Source: Streptomyces sp. NBC_00569
Lineage (GTDB): Bacteria > Actinomycetota > Actinomycetes > Streptomycetales > Streptomycetaceae
Length of the DNA: 64,000 nt
Direction: 5' to 3'
NCBI RefSeq assembly: GCF_036345255.1
Contig: NZ_CP107783.1
Location: 5,750,001-5,814,000, forward strand
The translations under genes and the position numbers were made by a program. How positions within the stretch are numbered: the first letter of the stretch is position 1; each line of letters opens with the position of its first letter. Positions 33,587-42,468 of the stretch are shown in pieces. The notes under the pieces are model-generated. The model did no database searches, was not told the DNA's origin, and worked only from the letters and a program-made list of their open reading frames with translations.

Positions 33587-33612
33587 GGTCCCGGGGGCGC
33601 TGCCCCCGGACC
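33587..33612. terminator. hrdD terminator hairpin
   Basis: GGTCCCGGGGGC (33587-33598) and GCCCCCGGACC (33602-33612) pair with one bulged base around a 3-base loop, right after the hrdD stop and before the convergent WYL gene. Confidence 0.55.
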
Positions 33613-33628
33613 CCCGCGCCACGAGTCC

Positions 33629-34624
33629 TCAAGCGCCGGACGGGCCGGATGCCACCGGCCCGTCCGTGGCGCGGGCCAGACGGCTGCTCAACTCCCTGAG
33701 ATAGACCGCCAGTTCGTCCGGCCCGTGCACGGTGAACTCGCAGTCCACCAGCGCGAGCCGCAGCGCCAGCCATTCCACCGAGTCGGTCGCCGTCGCGCGC
33801 AGCCGGCAGGTCCCGTCGGGCTGCGCCTCGGGCGCGCCCAGCGCCGAGGGCAGCCGCGCCACCACGAAGTCCGCCGGCGCTTCGAACGTCACATCGATGT
33901 CGTACGAGGGCCGGCCGCGCCCCGCCATGGACCGCCGCAGATACTCCGCCGCGTCGCCTGTGGGCAGCTCCCGCGGAGCGAACCGCGCACCTGTGGCGAA
34001 CGGCTCCTCGACCCGGTCCACGCGGAAGGTGCGCCAGTCGTCCCGGTCTATGTCGTACGCCACCAGATACCAGCGCCGCCCCGTCGACACCATCCGGTAC
34101 GGCTCCGTCAGACGGCGTGACTCCGTGCCGTCGCCCGAGCGGTAGCGGAACCGCAGCCGCTCCTGTCCCGCTGTCGCCGACGCGAGGACCGTGAGCGTCT
34201 CCGTCGCGATGGACGCGCCGTCCCCGCCGGTCAGCGGCATCGTGGCGGCCTGGAGCGTGGAGACCCGGTGCCGCAGGCGCGAGGGCAGCACCTGCTCCAG
34301 CTTGGCGAGGGCCCGTACGGACGCCTCCTCCACGCCCTCGACGGCGTGCCCCGCCCCGGCCCGCAGGCCGACCGCGATCGCCACCGCCTCCTCGTCGTCC
34401 AGGACCAGCGGGGGCAGGGCCTTACCCGCGACCAGCCGGTAGCCGCCCTCCGCGCCCATCGACGCCTGCACCGGATATCCGAGATCACGCAGCCGGTCCA
34501 CGTCCCGGCGCACCGTGCGCCGGGAGACGCTCAGGCGCGCGGCGAGCTCGCCGCCGGGCCACTCGCGCGGGGTCTGGAGCAGGGAGAGCAGTTGAAGCAG
34601 CCGTGCCGGGGTGTCGGTGGTCAT
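33629..34624 (-). CDS. WYL-domain transcriptional regulator (YafY/DeoR type)
   Basis: 331 aa. N-terminal HTH_11 (residues ~6-60): LLQLLSLLQTPREWPGGELA and then SVSRRTVRRDVDRLRDLGY. The WYL domain (~135-215) carries RRWYLVAYDIDRDDWRTFRV. A WCX-type C-terminal extension follows. The start ATG at 34624 has GAGAGGGG upstream. WYL regulators sense nucleic-acid or other ligands and often repress neighbours; the divergent DHA2 transporter (34778) is the obvious target, with a 153-base shared control region. Confidence 0.93.
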   Translation of the reverse strand: MTTDTPARLLQLLSLLQTPREWPGGELAARLSVSRRTVRRDVDRLRDLGYPVQASMGAEGGYRLVAGKALPPLVLDDEEAVAIAVGLRAGAGHAVEGVEEASVRALAKLEQVLPSRLRHRVSTLQAATMPLTGGDGASIATETLTVLASATAGQERLRFRYRSGDGTESRRLTEPYRMVSTGRRWYLVAYDIDRDDWRTFRVDRVEEPFATGARFAPRELPTGDAAEYLRRSMAGRGRPSYDIDVTFEAPADFVVARLPSALGAPEAQPDGTCRLRATATDSVEWLALRLALVDCEFTVHGPDELAVYLRELSSRLARATDGPVASGPSGA

Positions 34625-34777
34625 GGTGCGTCCCCTCTCGTTCGCGTCCCGTCATCGTGTCCGTCCCGCTCGCGGCGCCCTCGCTCGTGACTTTCGCGGC
34701 GCATTCGTTATCGGGAGATTCCAGGGTGCGCGCCATCTAGGACACGGTGTGACCTACATGCCTCCTAGTCTCCCCTT

Positions 34778-36280
34778 ATGACTTCACCCGTGACCACCCC
34801 CGACAGGCGACGCTGGTTCGCCCTGGCCATCGTGATGACCGCCGCCTTCATGGACCTGGTCGACGTCACGATCGTCAATATCGCGATCCCGTCCATCCAG
34901 CGCGACGCGGGCGCCACCGTGAGCCAGATCCAGTGGATCACCGCCGGATACGCGCTGGCGTTCGCGGCGGGCCTGATCACCGGCGGGCGGCTCGGCGACA
35001 TCTACGGCCGCAAGCGGCTCTTCCTGATAGGGATCGCCGGCTTCACGCTCGCCTCGGCGCTCTGCGGCTTCGCCGCGAACCCCGAGATGCTGGTCGCCTC
35101 GCGCATCCTCCAGGGCGGCATGGCCGCGATGATGGTGCCGCAGGTCCTGTCGATCGTGCACGCCACGTTCCCCGCGGAGGAGCGCGGCAAGGTCTTCGGC
35201 CTCTTCGGCATGATCGTCGGCCTGGGCGCCGTCTCGGGCCCGCTGCTCGGCGCGCTGCTCACCGAGTGGAACCTGTTCGGTCTCGAATGGCGCCCGATCT
35301 TCCTGATCAACCTGCCCGTCGGCATCGCCGGACTGCTCCTCGGCCGCAGGTTCATCAGCGAGTCCAAGGCGCCCCGCGCCCTCAAGCTCGACCTCGTCGG
35401 CGTCGTCCTGGTCACGCTCGGTCTGCTCATGCTGATCTACCCGCTGACGCGCGGCCGCGAGCTGGGCTGGCCCGTGTGGGGTCACGTCGTGATGGGCTGC
35501 AGCGTCCTCGTGTTCGGCGCGCTCGTCGCGTACGAGAAGTACAAGACGCGGCGCGACGGTTCGCCGCTGATCGAGCTGTCGCTGTTCAAGGTGAAGAGCT
35601 TCGCGGCCGGTGTCGCCGTGCAGGTCGTCTTCGGTGTCGCGCTCGGCGTGTTCTTCCTGGTGTGGACGATGTACATGCAGGTCGGCCTCGGGTGGACGGC
35701 GCTGCACGCGGGCCTGACCGGGGTGCCGTTCTCCATCGCCGTGTCGGCGGCGGCCGGGATCTCCGTGCAGAAGCTCGTGCCGAGGTTCGGTCGCAAGGTG
35801 CTCCAGACCGGCGCGCTGGCGATGATCGCCGGACTGCTGATCTACATCTGGGAGGCCGGGCGTTACGGCGCCGGGATCACGTCCTGGCAGATGGCGCTGC
35901 CGCTCGTCGTGATGGGGGTCGGCATGGGCCTCATCGTCGCCCCGCTGACCGACGCGGTGCTCTCCGACGTGCCGCGTGAGCACGCCGGTTCGGCGTCCGG
36001 GCTGATCAACACCACGCAGCAGATGGGTACGGCGCTCGGGCTCGGCCTGGTCGCCGTGGTGTTCTTCGGGACGATCGGCGACCACCTCGCGCCGGCCGAG
36101 GTCGGGCAGGCGTTCACCGACGCGTTCAGCAACTCGCTGTGGTACGTCGTCGGCGTGCTCGCCGTGATCTTCCTGCTGATGTTCGCGCTGCCGGGGCGGC
36201 CCGCGCAGCACGTCGAAGGGGGCGCGCAGGACGCGGACCCGGAGGCCGGAACGGTGGAGAAGGCGCCGGAACTGGTCTAG
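34778..36280 (+). CDS. MFS transporter, DHA2 family
   Basis: 500 aa, about 14 membrane helices. The first helix ends with the signature MDLVDVTIVNIAIPSIQ; motif A is GGRLGDIYGRKR. A cytoplasmic acidic tail closes the protein (EGGAQDADPEAGTVEK). Proton-coupled drug or metabolite exporter. It is a paralogue-like partner to the transporter at 28846, not a tandem duplicate; their flanking regulators differ. Followed by a strong terminator hairpin. Confidence 0.95.
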   Translation: MTSPVTTPDRRRWFALAIVMTAAFMDLVDVTIVNIAIPSIQRDAGATVSQIQWITAGYALAFAAGLITGGRLGDIYGRKRLFLIGIAGFTLASALCGFAANPEMLVASRILQGGMAAMMVPQVLSIVHATFPAEERGKVFGLFGMIVGLGAVSGPLLGALLTEWNLFGLEWRPIFLINLPVGIAGLLLGRRFISESKAPRALKLDLVGVVLVTLGLLMLIYPLTRGRELGWPVWGHVVMGCSVLVFGALVAYEKYKTRRDGSPLIELSLFKVKSFAAGVAVQVVFGVALGVFFLVWTMYMQVGLGWTALHAGLTGVPFSIAVSAAAGISVQKLVPRFGRKVLQTGALAMIAGLLIYIWEAGRYGAGITSWQMALPLVVMGVGMGLIVAPLTDAVLSDVPREHAGSASGLINTTQQMGTALGLGLVAVVFFGTIGDHLAPAEVGQAFTDAFSNSLWYVVGVLAVIFLLMFALPGRPAQHVEGGAQDADPEAGTVEKAPELV

Positions 36281-36295
36281 TTCCCACGGGACTTC

Positions 36296-36339
36296 GAGTG
36301 GGCGGTCCCCCGCGCAATGGCGCGGGGGACCGCCCACTC
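36296..36339. terminator. Strong bidirectional terminator
   Basis: A perfect 20-bp stem (36296-36315 / 36320-36339) with a 4-base AATG loop, between the convergent transporter and sugar-binding lipoprotein genes. Confidence 0.85.
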
Positions 36340-36362
36340 CTCGTTTCGTTTCGGCTCGTCGT

Positions 36363-37622
36363 TCAGCCGGACGTGCGCATCTCGGCGCGGCTCGCCTTCG
36401 TGTCCAGGGCCTGGAGCACCGCGCGCGGGTTGCCGCCCCGGACGACCGCCGAGCCGATGTCCTCGCGGATCGCGGCCCGCACGTCGGGCCAGGACGCCTG
36501 GTTCACCGGCTGGAACTCCGCCCGCGGCATCTGGTCGATGAACTTCCACAGCGGGCGCTGCGCCGGGTCGGAGCGCAGGGAGTCCGACGCGGACGCCGTC
36601 ACGGGCAGCGCCGCCTGGCCGCCCCCGTACGTACGGGCCGACTTACGGCTGTAGAGGTACGTCAGGAACTCGCCGCACTCGGCCTTGCGGCCGTTCTGCT
36701 TGAACGCGAGCAGCCAGTCGCTCAGCCCGACCGGTGCCGCCGCGCCCCCGTCCCGCTGCGGGAACGCTGCGTGCGCGTATGGGACCTTCGCCTGGTCGGC
36801 CGCGTTCATCAGGACCGGGTGGGCGATCATCATGCCGATCTGCCCGCGCAGGAACTGCTCGTACGCGGCCGTCCGGTCGAGGAGCTGGGGCGCGGCGCCG
36901 GCCAGGCCCTCGCCGACGAGGCGGTCGCGCAGCCAGGTCAGCGTCGCGATGTTGCTGTTGGTCGCGAAGTCGTAGCCGGTGACGCCCGCGTAGGTGCCGC
37001 CGCCGGCCAGCAGCCAGGCGAGGGCCTCGTCCTCGGCGGCCTCGGGGCCGAGCTGGAGCCCGTACGGCGTCTTCACGCCGATGGCCTTCAACGCCTTTGC
37101 CGCGGAGCGCAGTTCGTCCCACGAGCCGGGCGCGGAGATGCCCGCGCGCCCGAAGAGCGTCGTGTTGTAGAAGAGGCGCGGGGTGCTCGCCATGAACGGG
37201 ATGCCGTACTGGACGTAGTGCGCCGTGCCCGCCTGGGCGAACGACTGCGTGAAGTCGGCCTGGGTGGGGATGTCGAAGAGCTCCGACACCGGGTACAGCT
37301 TGCGCTGGTCGGCGAACGTCGCGAAGACGTTGGACTGCGCGATGTCGGGCGCCTTGCCGTCCTTCACCCGCTGGGCGAGGGTCCGGTCCAGCTTGGCGAA
37401 CGGAATCCGTTCGACGCGCACCGTGATGTCCGGGTTCACCTTCTTGTACGCCTTGACGACCTGGTCCCACTGGTCGCCGATCGAGGAACCCACGCTCTGG
37501 TCGTAGCTCGCCACCATCAGGTCGAGGGAGGACTTCGACGAGCCGGAACCGCAGCCGCTGAGCCCGTAGGCCGCGGCGCCGGCGAGCCCGGCCGTCTGAA
37601 GAAGGAAACGTCGCCGCCGCAC
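36363..37622 (-). CDS. Extracellular sugar-type substrate-binding lipoprotein (family 1), Tat-like signal
   Basis: About 419 aa from GTG 37622, giving a signal peptide VRRRRFLLQTAG with twin arginines and the lipobox LSGC (Cys24). An earlier ATG at 37682 is open but would sit 12 bases from the divergent TetR start. Mature protein: LDLMVASYDQSVGSSIGDQW, DGKAPDIAQSN, GIPFMASTPRLFYN, as in ABC sugar-binding proteins. No permease or ATPase genes adjoin, so it is an orphan receptor or uses a shared MsiK-type system. Confidence 0.9.
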   Translation of the reverse strand: MRRRRFLLQTAGLAGAAAYGLSGCGSGSSKSSLDLMVASYDQSVGSSIGDQWDQVVKAYKKVNPDITVRVERIPFAKLDRTLAQRVKDGKAPDIAQSNVFATFADQRKLYPVSELFDIPTQADFTQSFAQAGTAHYVQYGIPFMASTPRLFYNTTLFGRAGISAPGSWDELRSAAKALKAIGVKTPYGLQLGPEAAEDEALAWLLAGGGTYAGVTGYDFATNSNIATLTWLRDRLVGEGLAGAAPQLLDRTAAYEQFLRGQIGMMIAHPVLMNAADQAKVPYAHAAFPQRDGGAAAPVGLSDWLLAFKQNGRKAECGEFLTYLYSRKSARTYGGGQAALPVTASASDSLRSDPAQRPLWKFIDQMPRAEFQPVNQASWPDVRAAIREDIGSAVVRGGNPRAVLQALDTKASRAEMRTSG

Positions 37623-37673
37623 TGCTCTCGCCCACCCCTTGGTCGCACGCCAGATCGGTGGCAGATTCTGCCA

Positions 37674-37688
37674 CATAGGCATACTATG
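37674..37688. promoter_or_regulatory. Inverted repeat at the overlapping divergent promoters
   Basis: CATAG-GCATA-CTATG, 5-base arms, 5 bases before the TetR ATG and 51 bases before the lipoprotein GTG. A plausible TetR operator. Confidence 0.35.
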
Positions 37689-37693
37689 ACTTC

Positions 37694-38341
37694 ATGCCCG
37701 GTAGCTCGACGACTGAGACGCTGACGGAACGACGCAAGGCAGCCACCCGCCTGGACATCGCCCGCACGGCGGCGGCGCTCTTCGTGGAGGACGGCCTGCG
37801 CGCCACCCGCGCAGAGGACATCGCCCGCGCCGCGGGGGTCGCCCCGCGCACCTTCTACCGCTACTTCGCGACCAAGGAAGAAGCGGTCGCCCCGCTCTTC
37901 GCCGCGGGAGCCCAGCAGTGGGCGGAGGCCGTGCGGGACGCCCCGGCCGCACTCTCCGTGCCCGAGGCGCTGCGGCACGCGGTCGCCCGGTCACTCACCG
38001 CGGACGACGCGGCGAACGTGGAATCCCTGGAGTGGGTCAGGTCCCTGCTGCGCATGGCGGCGGAGAGCCCGGCGCTGCAAGCGGTGTGGGGCACCGCCTG
38101 CCACGCGTCGGAAGCCACGCTGCTGGCGGTCCTCGAGGAGCGGGTGGGGGGCGGGGGTGACACGGGGGTACCCCCGTCGCTCGCCCTGCGCATGGCCGCC
38201 GGGGTCGCCTGCACGGCCATTCGCGTGGGTGTGGAGACCTGGGCCGCGAGCGACGCCCCGGCCGGCGGCGAGCTCGGGCCCGCGGCGCTCGCCGCACGGT
38301 GCCTCGCGTCGCTCGGCGACTTCCCGTGGACCCCGGCCTAG
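37694..38341 (+). CDS. TetR/AcrR-family transcriptional regulator
   Basis: 215 aa. HTH near residues 20-65: LDIARTAAALFVEDGLRATR, then AEDIARAAGVAPRTFYRYFA and TKEEAVAPLF. The C-terminal effector domain is Ala-rich and helical. There is little room for a ribosome site, so the transcript may be leaderless. It leads into an SDR gene 63 bases downstream and is divergent from the sugar-binding lipoprotein; either could be its target. Confidence 0.92.
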   Translation: MPGSSTTETLTERRKAATRLDIARTAAALFVEDGLRATRAEDIARAAGVAPRTFYRYFATKEEAVAPLFAAGAQQWAEAVRDAPAALSVPEALRHAVARSLTADDAANVESLEWVRSLLRMAAESPALQAVWGTACHASEATLLAVLEERVGGGGDTGVPPSLALRMAAGVACTAIRVGVETWAASDAPAGGELGPAALAARCLASLGDFPWTPA

Positions 38342-39169
<828 letters not shown>

Positions 39170-39206
39170 GGACCCCAGGTGCCGCAGGCACGGTAGATGT
39201 CCCCGA

Positions 39207-39239
39207 GGGGCCCGGTTCTCCGCGAGGAGGCCGGGCCCT
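39207..39239. terminator. Hairpin after the SDR gene
   Basis: GGGCCCGG (39208-39215) pairs with CCGGGCCC (39231-39238), with an inner CTCC/GGAG helix in the loop. Lies between the convergent SDR and small secreted-protein genes. Confidence 0.65.
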
Positions 39240-39284
39240 TCTGCCTGTACGGCCTTCGCTGCTGGGCCCATGGCCCGAACCGTG

Positions 39285-39602
39285 TCACTCGGGCCGAACG
39301 TCGTTCAGACTGTCGACGATGGTTACGGACGGCGGCTGTGCCGGCGCGGGCACCTGGATGAGAATGGGTACGTAGACCATTTCGCCGTGCCTGAACTCGG
39401 CCTTCGCTGAAAACCGGTAGCAGGCGATCGCGTTCGGACTGCTGCGCGTCGCATAGCACCTGAGCTTCGATTTCGTCGGTGCAGCCTGCGACTTCTGTGG
39501 CAGGGCACCTGACTCACTCGCTGATGCGCTCCATTCACCGAGCGCGAAACAGCAGGAGACCGCAGCGGCCATGCTGACACTCCGCAACGCTGCCTTCTTC
39601 AT
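39285..39602 (-). CDS. Small secreted protein of unknown function
   Basis: 105 aa from ATG 39602. A clear Sec signal peptide (MKKAALRSVSMAAAVSCCFA … SASA) of about 31 residues, then a ~75-residue mature part with two cysteines (KLRCYATRSSPNAIACYRFS) and a beta-rich end EMVYVPILIQVPAPAQPP. Possibly one disulfide outside the cell. No family recognised. Its frame is less GC-biased than neighbours, as is the whole 39.3-43.8 kb stretch. Confidence 0.7.
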   Translation of the reverse strand: MKKAALRSVSMAAAVSCCFALGEWSASASESGALPQKSQAAPTKSKLRCYATRSSPNAIACYRFSAKAEFRHGEMVYVPILIQVPAPAQPPSVTIVDSLNDVRPE

Positions 39603-40242
39603 CTCATCACCCCAAAAGCGTGTGAGTGAATGGAGTTGTTCCATCGTCGCACCCCGGCAGGAGACGCGCGAGGCGCCTGGAATCCGTCGCGATCTTCAGT
39701 GAGGAACCTCAACGTGCGCACCGATCGGGTGACGGTCGTGGGCGGGGGGTGCAGGTGAGCCTTCAAACAGTGGTTCAAGGTGCCCTCAGGCCTCAACTGA
39801 TCTGGCCGGATGTCTCGTTGGCCACTCTTGCTCCGCATGGCGGGAGTGCGGTGTGCCGGCGGCTGCGAACAGGAAAATTCCGGCAAGGCAAGACGGCGGC
39901 ACGGAGTGAATATCCAGATCGTCATCGTCATCGCCATCGCCATCGCCATCGTCACCGACTCCGCGGGCGACCTGATCCCACACTCGCCGGCGGTGCCGGG
40001 CGCACGACTCATGATTCCAGTAATCAATTCATATCGGGCGATCATCTGGCACTCTGGCCGGCGCCGACAACTTCCCGGGCGTCAGGATGCCGGGTTAGAT
40101 TTCAAAGCGATGAATGGGTGATGTTCGCGACGACACTGAGCGCTTGGGTGGGGTCCAGCCTCCGGCATGTGAGTCTTTATCGGTCATGCAGCCCTGCATC
40201 GATATTTGAGCTTGCACAGCTCGGAATCCAAGGGGAAGAACC
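39603..40242. other. Long intergenic region with hexamer repeat
   Basis: 640 bases between two divergently transcribed secreted-protein genes. Open frames here are short and biased. The only structure I see is a hexamer repeat at 39918-39953. It should contain promoters for both flanking genes. Confidence 0.45.
39918..39953 (+). repeat. Hexamer microsatellite (ATCGTC/ATCGCC) x6
   Basis: Six perfect-phase hexamers: ATCGTC twice, ATCGCC three times, ATCGTC once. In a non-coding region; a possible slippage site. Confidence 0.75.
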
Positions 40243-40776
40243 TTGCGTAGAATCCAGCACGTTCTAATCACCGTCGCCGCAGTCGGGAGCTTCGCCGTTG
40301 CAGGCATGGGTGTCGCTCATGCAGACACCACGAACAGCTACAACGGCCCGACCTACAACCTGAACTTGATCAGTTTGCTGGGGGGCCAGACCCCCCAGAC
40401 CCCGCAGACCCCGCAGACCCCGCAGACCCCCCAGACCCCCCAGACCCCGCAGACCCCCCAGACTCCGCAGCTCGCGCAGCAGTCGACTGGAAGCGCACGG
40501 GTGGATGCTGCTCCGTCTGGGGACGCCGGGAATGATGGTGCCGGGAATGAGGCGAAGCACAACACGCCGAACACGCCGAACACGCCGAACACGCCGAACA
40601 CGCCGAACACGCCGAACACGCCGAACACGCCGAACACGCCAAACACCCCGAACACGCCAAACACCCCGAACACGCCGAACACGCCGAACACGCCGAACAC
40701 GCCGAACACGCCGAACACGCCGGGCCTCGTGAGGGCGCTCACCGCGCTGCTGCAGCCGGGGGGGCAGCTGCTCTGA
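40243..40776 (+). CDS. Secreted tripeptide-repeat protein with (QTP)9 and (NTP)18
   Basis: 177 aa from TTG 40243, preceded by AAGGGGAAG. The signal peptide (residues 1-28) ends GMGVAHA|DTT. A short unique segment (TYNLNLISLLGG) leads to nine Gln-Thr-Pro triplets, a linker with small and acidic residues (SGDAGNDGAGNEAKH), then eighteen Asn-Thr-Pro triplets at 40561-40722 and a hydrophobic C-terminus GLVRALTALLQPGGQLL. Strict three-residue periodicity with Pro favours a polyproline-II helix with all Asn, Thr and Pro on separate faces. It is convergent with a much larger NTP-repeat protein and shares its terminator. No known function; Thr-Pro may be O-mannosylated. Confidence 0.85.
   Translation: MRRIQHVLITVAAVGSFAVAGMGVAHADTTNSYNGPTYNLNLISLLGGQTPQTPQTPQTPQTPQTPQTPQTPQTPQLAQQSTGSARVDAAPSGDAGNDGAGNEAKHNTPNTPNTPNTPNTPNTPNTPNTPNTPNTPNTPNTPNTPNTPNTPNTPNTPNTPGLVRALTALLQPGGQLL
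40561..40722 (+). repeat. 9-bp tandem repeat encoding (Asn-Thr-Pro)18
   Basis: Eighteen nearly identical 9-base units (AACACGCCG, a few with CCA or CCC) without interruption. Contraction or expansion by 9 bases would keep the frame. Confidence 0.95.
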
Positions 40777-40791
40777 GACCTGACGTCGTAA

Positions 40792-40830
40792 AGATGGGGC
40801 AGCGCAAGCGATTGCTGCGCTGCCCCATCT
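40792..40830. terminator. Shared terminator of the two NTP-repeat genes
   Basis: A perfect 15-bp stem (40792-40806 / 40816-40830) with a 9-base loop, followed on the plus strand by CTATTTCTT. It lies between the two convergent stops and should serve both. Confidence 0.85.
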
Positions 40831-40848
40831 CTATTTCTTGCAGTGGCG

Positions 40849-42366
40849 TCAAACCGGGGTGTTCGGGGTGTTGGGGGTGTTGGGCGTGTTCATTCCGCCA
40901 CCCGGAGTGTTGGGCGTGTTCGGGGTGTTGGCTCCGCCACCGCCGCCCGGTGTGTTGGGGGTGTTGGGCGTGTTCGGGGTGTTGACTCCGCCGCCCGGGG
41001 TGTTCGGGGTGTTGGGGGTGTTGACTCCGCCGCCACCGCCCGGTGTGTTGGGGGTGTTGGGCGTGTTCGGGGTGTTGACTCCGCCGCCCGGGGTGTTCGG
41101 GGTGTTGGGAGTGTTGACTCCGCCGCCACCGCCCGGTGTGTTGGGGGTGTTGGGCGTGTTCGGGGTGTTGACTCCGCCGCCCGGGGTGTTCGGGGTGTTG
41201 GGAGTGTTGACTCCGCCGCCACCGCCCGGTGTGTTGGGGGTGTTGGGCGTGTTCGGGGTGTTGACTCCGCCGCCCGGGGTGTTCGGGGTGTTGGGAGTGT
41301 TGACTCCGCCCCTGCCACCCGGTGTGTTGGGGGTGTTGGGCGTGTTCGGGGTGTTGACTCCGCCGCCCGGGGTGTTCGGGGTGTTGGGAGTGTTCACTCC
41401 GCCCCTGCCACCCGGTGTGTTGGGGGTGTTGGGCGTGTTCGGGGTGTTGACTCCGCCGCCCGGGGTGTTCGGGGTGTTGGGAGTGTTCACTCCGCCCCTG
41501 CCACCCGGTGTGTTGGGGGTGTTGGGCGTGTTCGGAGTGTTGACTCCGCCGCCCGGGGTGTTCGGGGTGTTGGGAGTGTTCACTCCGCCCCTGCCACCCG
41601 GTGTGTTGGGGGTGTTGGGAGTGTTCGGAGTGTTGACTCCGCGCCCCGGGGTGTTGGGGGTGTTGGGGGTGTTGGGTGTGAACCTGTTCCTGCCACCCGG
41701 GGTGTTGGGGGTGTTGGGGGTGTTGGGTGTGAACCTGTTCCTGCCACCCGGGGTGTTGGGGGTGTTGGGGGTGTTGGGTGTGAACCTGTTCCTGCCACCC
41801 GGGGTGTTGGGGGTGTTGGGGGTGTTGGGTGTGAACCTGTTCCTGCCACCCGGGGTGTTCGGGGTGTTGGGGGTGTTGGGGGTGTTCACTCGGCCCCTAC
41901 CCGGGGTGTTTGGAGTGTTCGGGGTGTTGGGGGTGTTGACTGTGCCCCTACCCGGTGTGTTCGGGGTGTTGGGGGTGTTCGGGGTGTTGGTTCCGCCACC
42001 GCCGCCCGGTGTGTTCGGGGTGTTCGGTGTGTTGGCTCCGACGCCACCGCCCGGTGTGTTCGGGGTGTTGGGGGTGTTCGGGGTGTTGGTTCCGCCACCG
42101 CCGCCCGGTGTGTTCGGGGTGTTCGGTGTGTTGGCTCCGACGCCACCGCCCGGTGTGTTCGGGGTGTTGGGAGTGTTGGGGGTGTTGCCTCCGCCATCAC
42201 CGCCCGGTGTGTTGGGGGTGTTGGGGGTGTTCTGTTGGTGCGCAATTGCAGGGACCTGGGTCGTGGACACAGCCTCTGCGCTGGCTACGCCAACTGTTGC
42301 AGAGAGCAGCGCCGCGGCGCAGGAGGCCCCTGCGATACGCGTGATCCGGTTTCGAGCAATGAACAT
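40849..42366 (-). CDS. Large secreted Asn-Thr-Pro/Gly repeat protein
   Basis: 505 aa from ATG 42366 with GAGG upstream. Signal peptide of about 30 residues (MFIARNRITRI … TVGVASA|EAV). After ~15 unique residues the whole protein is repeats: by my count about 100 NTP triplets in blocks of three or four, separated by Gly-rich hinges (GGGV, GGGGGV, GGRGGV, GGRNRF, GRGRV). The C-terminal half is a regular 31-residue unit, (NTP)4-hinge-(NTP)3-GGGV, about eight times. No membrane anchor, LPXTG or cell-wall domain is seen, so it may be released. Predicted rigid PPII rods joined by flexible glycine hinges. The opposite strand is also open but codes only a mirror low-complexity frame. Confidence 0.85.
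   Translation of the reverse strand: MFIARNRITRIAGASCAAALLSATVGVASAEAVSTTQVPAIAHQQNTPNTPNTPGGDGGGNTPNTPNTPNTPGGGVGANTPNTPNTPGGGGGTNTPNTPNTPNTPGGGVGANTPNTPNTPGGGGGTNTPNTPNTPNTPGRGTVNTPNTPNTPNTPGRGRVNTPNTPNTPNTPGGRNRFTPNTPNTPNTPGGRNRFTPNTPNTPNTPGGRNRFTPNTPNTPNTPGGRNRFTPNTPNTPNTPGRGVNTPNTPNTPNTPGGRGGVNTPNTPNTPGGGVNTPNTPNTPNTPGGRGGVNTPNTPNTPGGGVNTPNTPNTPNTPGGRGGVNTPNTPNTPGGGVNTPNTPNTPNTPGGRGGVNTPNTPNTPGGGVNTPNTPNTPNTPGGGGGVNTPNTPNTPGGGVNTPNTPNTPNTPGGGGGVNTPNTPNTPGGGVNTPNTPNTPNTPGGGGGVNTPNTPNTPGGGVNTPNTPNTPNTPGGGGGANTPNTPNTPGGGMNTPNTPNTPNTPV
40860..41640 (-). repeat. 93-bp higher-order tandem repeat
   Basis: About eight copies of a 93-base unit, each (NTP)4-GG(R/G)GGV-(NTP)3-GGGV at protein level. 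Variation is mainly in the longer hinge (GGGGGV toward the gene's 3' end, GGRGGV further in), which marks recent array expansion in blocks. Confidence 0.85.
41666..41875 (-). repeat. 51-bp tandem repeat (GGRNRF hinge type)
   Basis: Four nearly identical 51-base units encoding GGRNRFTPNTPNTPNTP. The positively charged hinge differs from the glycine-only hinges elsewhere in the protein. Confidence 0.85.
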
Positions 42367-42444
42367 GGGAGACCTCGCCCTCGGTTTCCAACCAGGTGAA
42401 CCGTCCCATTGGGCGGCCGGCATTTCGCCTAAACATTGAGTGCC

Positions 42445-42468
42445 CGAATATTCGCTCGGTGAATATTC
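42445..42468. promoter_or_regulatory. Paired GAATATTC palindromes upstream of the repeat protein
   Basis: CGAATATTCG (42445-42454) and GAATATTC (42461-42468), centres 15 bases apart, about 80 bases upstream of the ATG at 42366. The AT-rich palindromes stand out in this genome and may be regulator sites or the promoter itself. Confidence 0.4.

Noticed and set aside
39810..40121. Plus-strand 103-residue frame with an IVIVIAIAIAIV stretch
   Set aside because: The hydrophobic run comes from the hexamer microsatellite; no ribosome site or other support.
41666..41875. Regular repeats that could be taken for a CRISPR array
   Set aside because: The units are contiguous, without unique spacers, in frame in a secreted protein, and no cas genes are present.
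40838..42439. A long plus-strand open frame of GVLGVLGVFGV-type residues through the repeat array
   Set aside because: It is the mirror translation of the NTP-coding strand. It lacks a signal, a credible start and a ribosome site, whereas the minus strand has all three.
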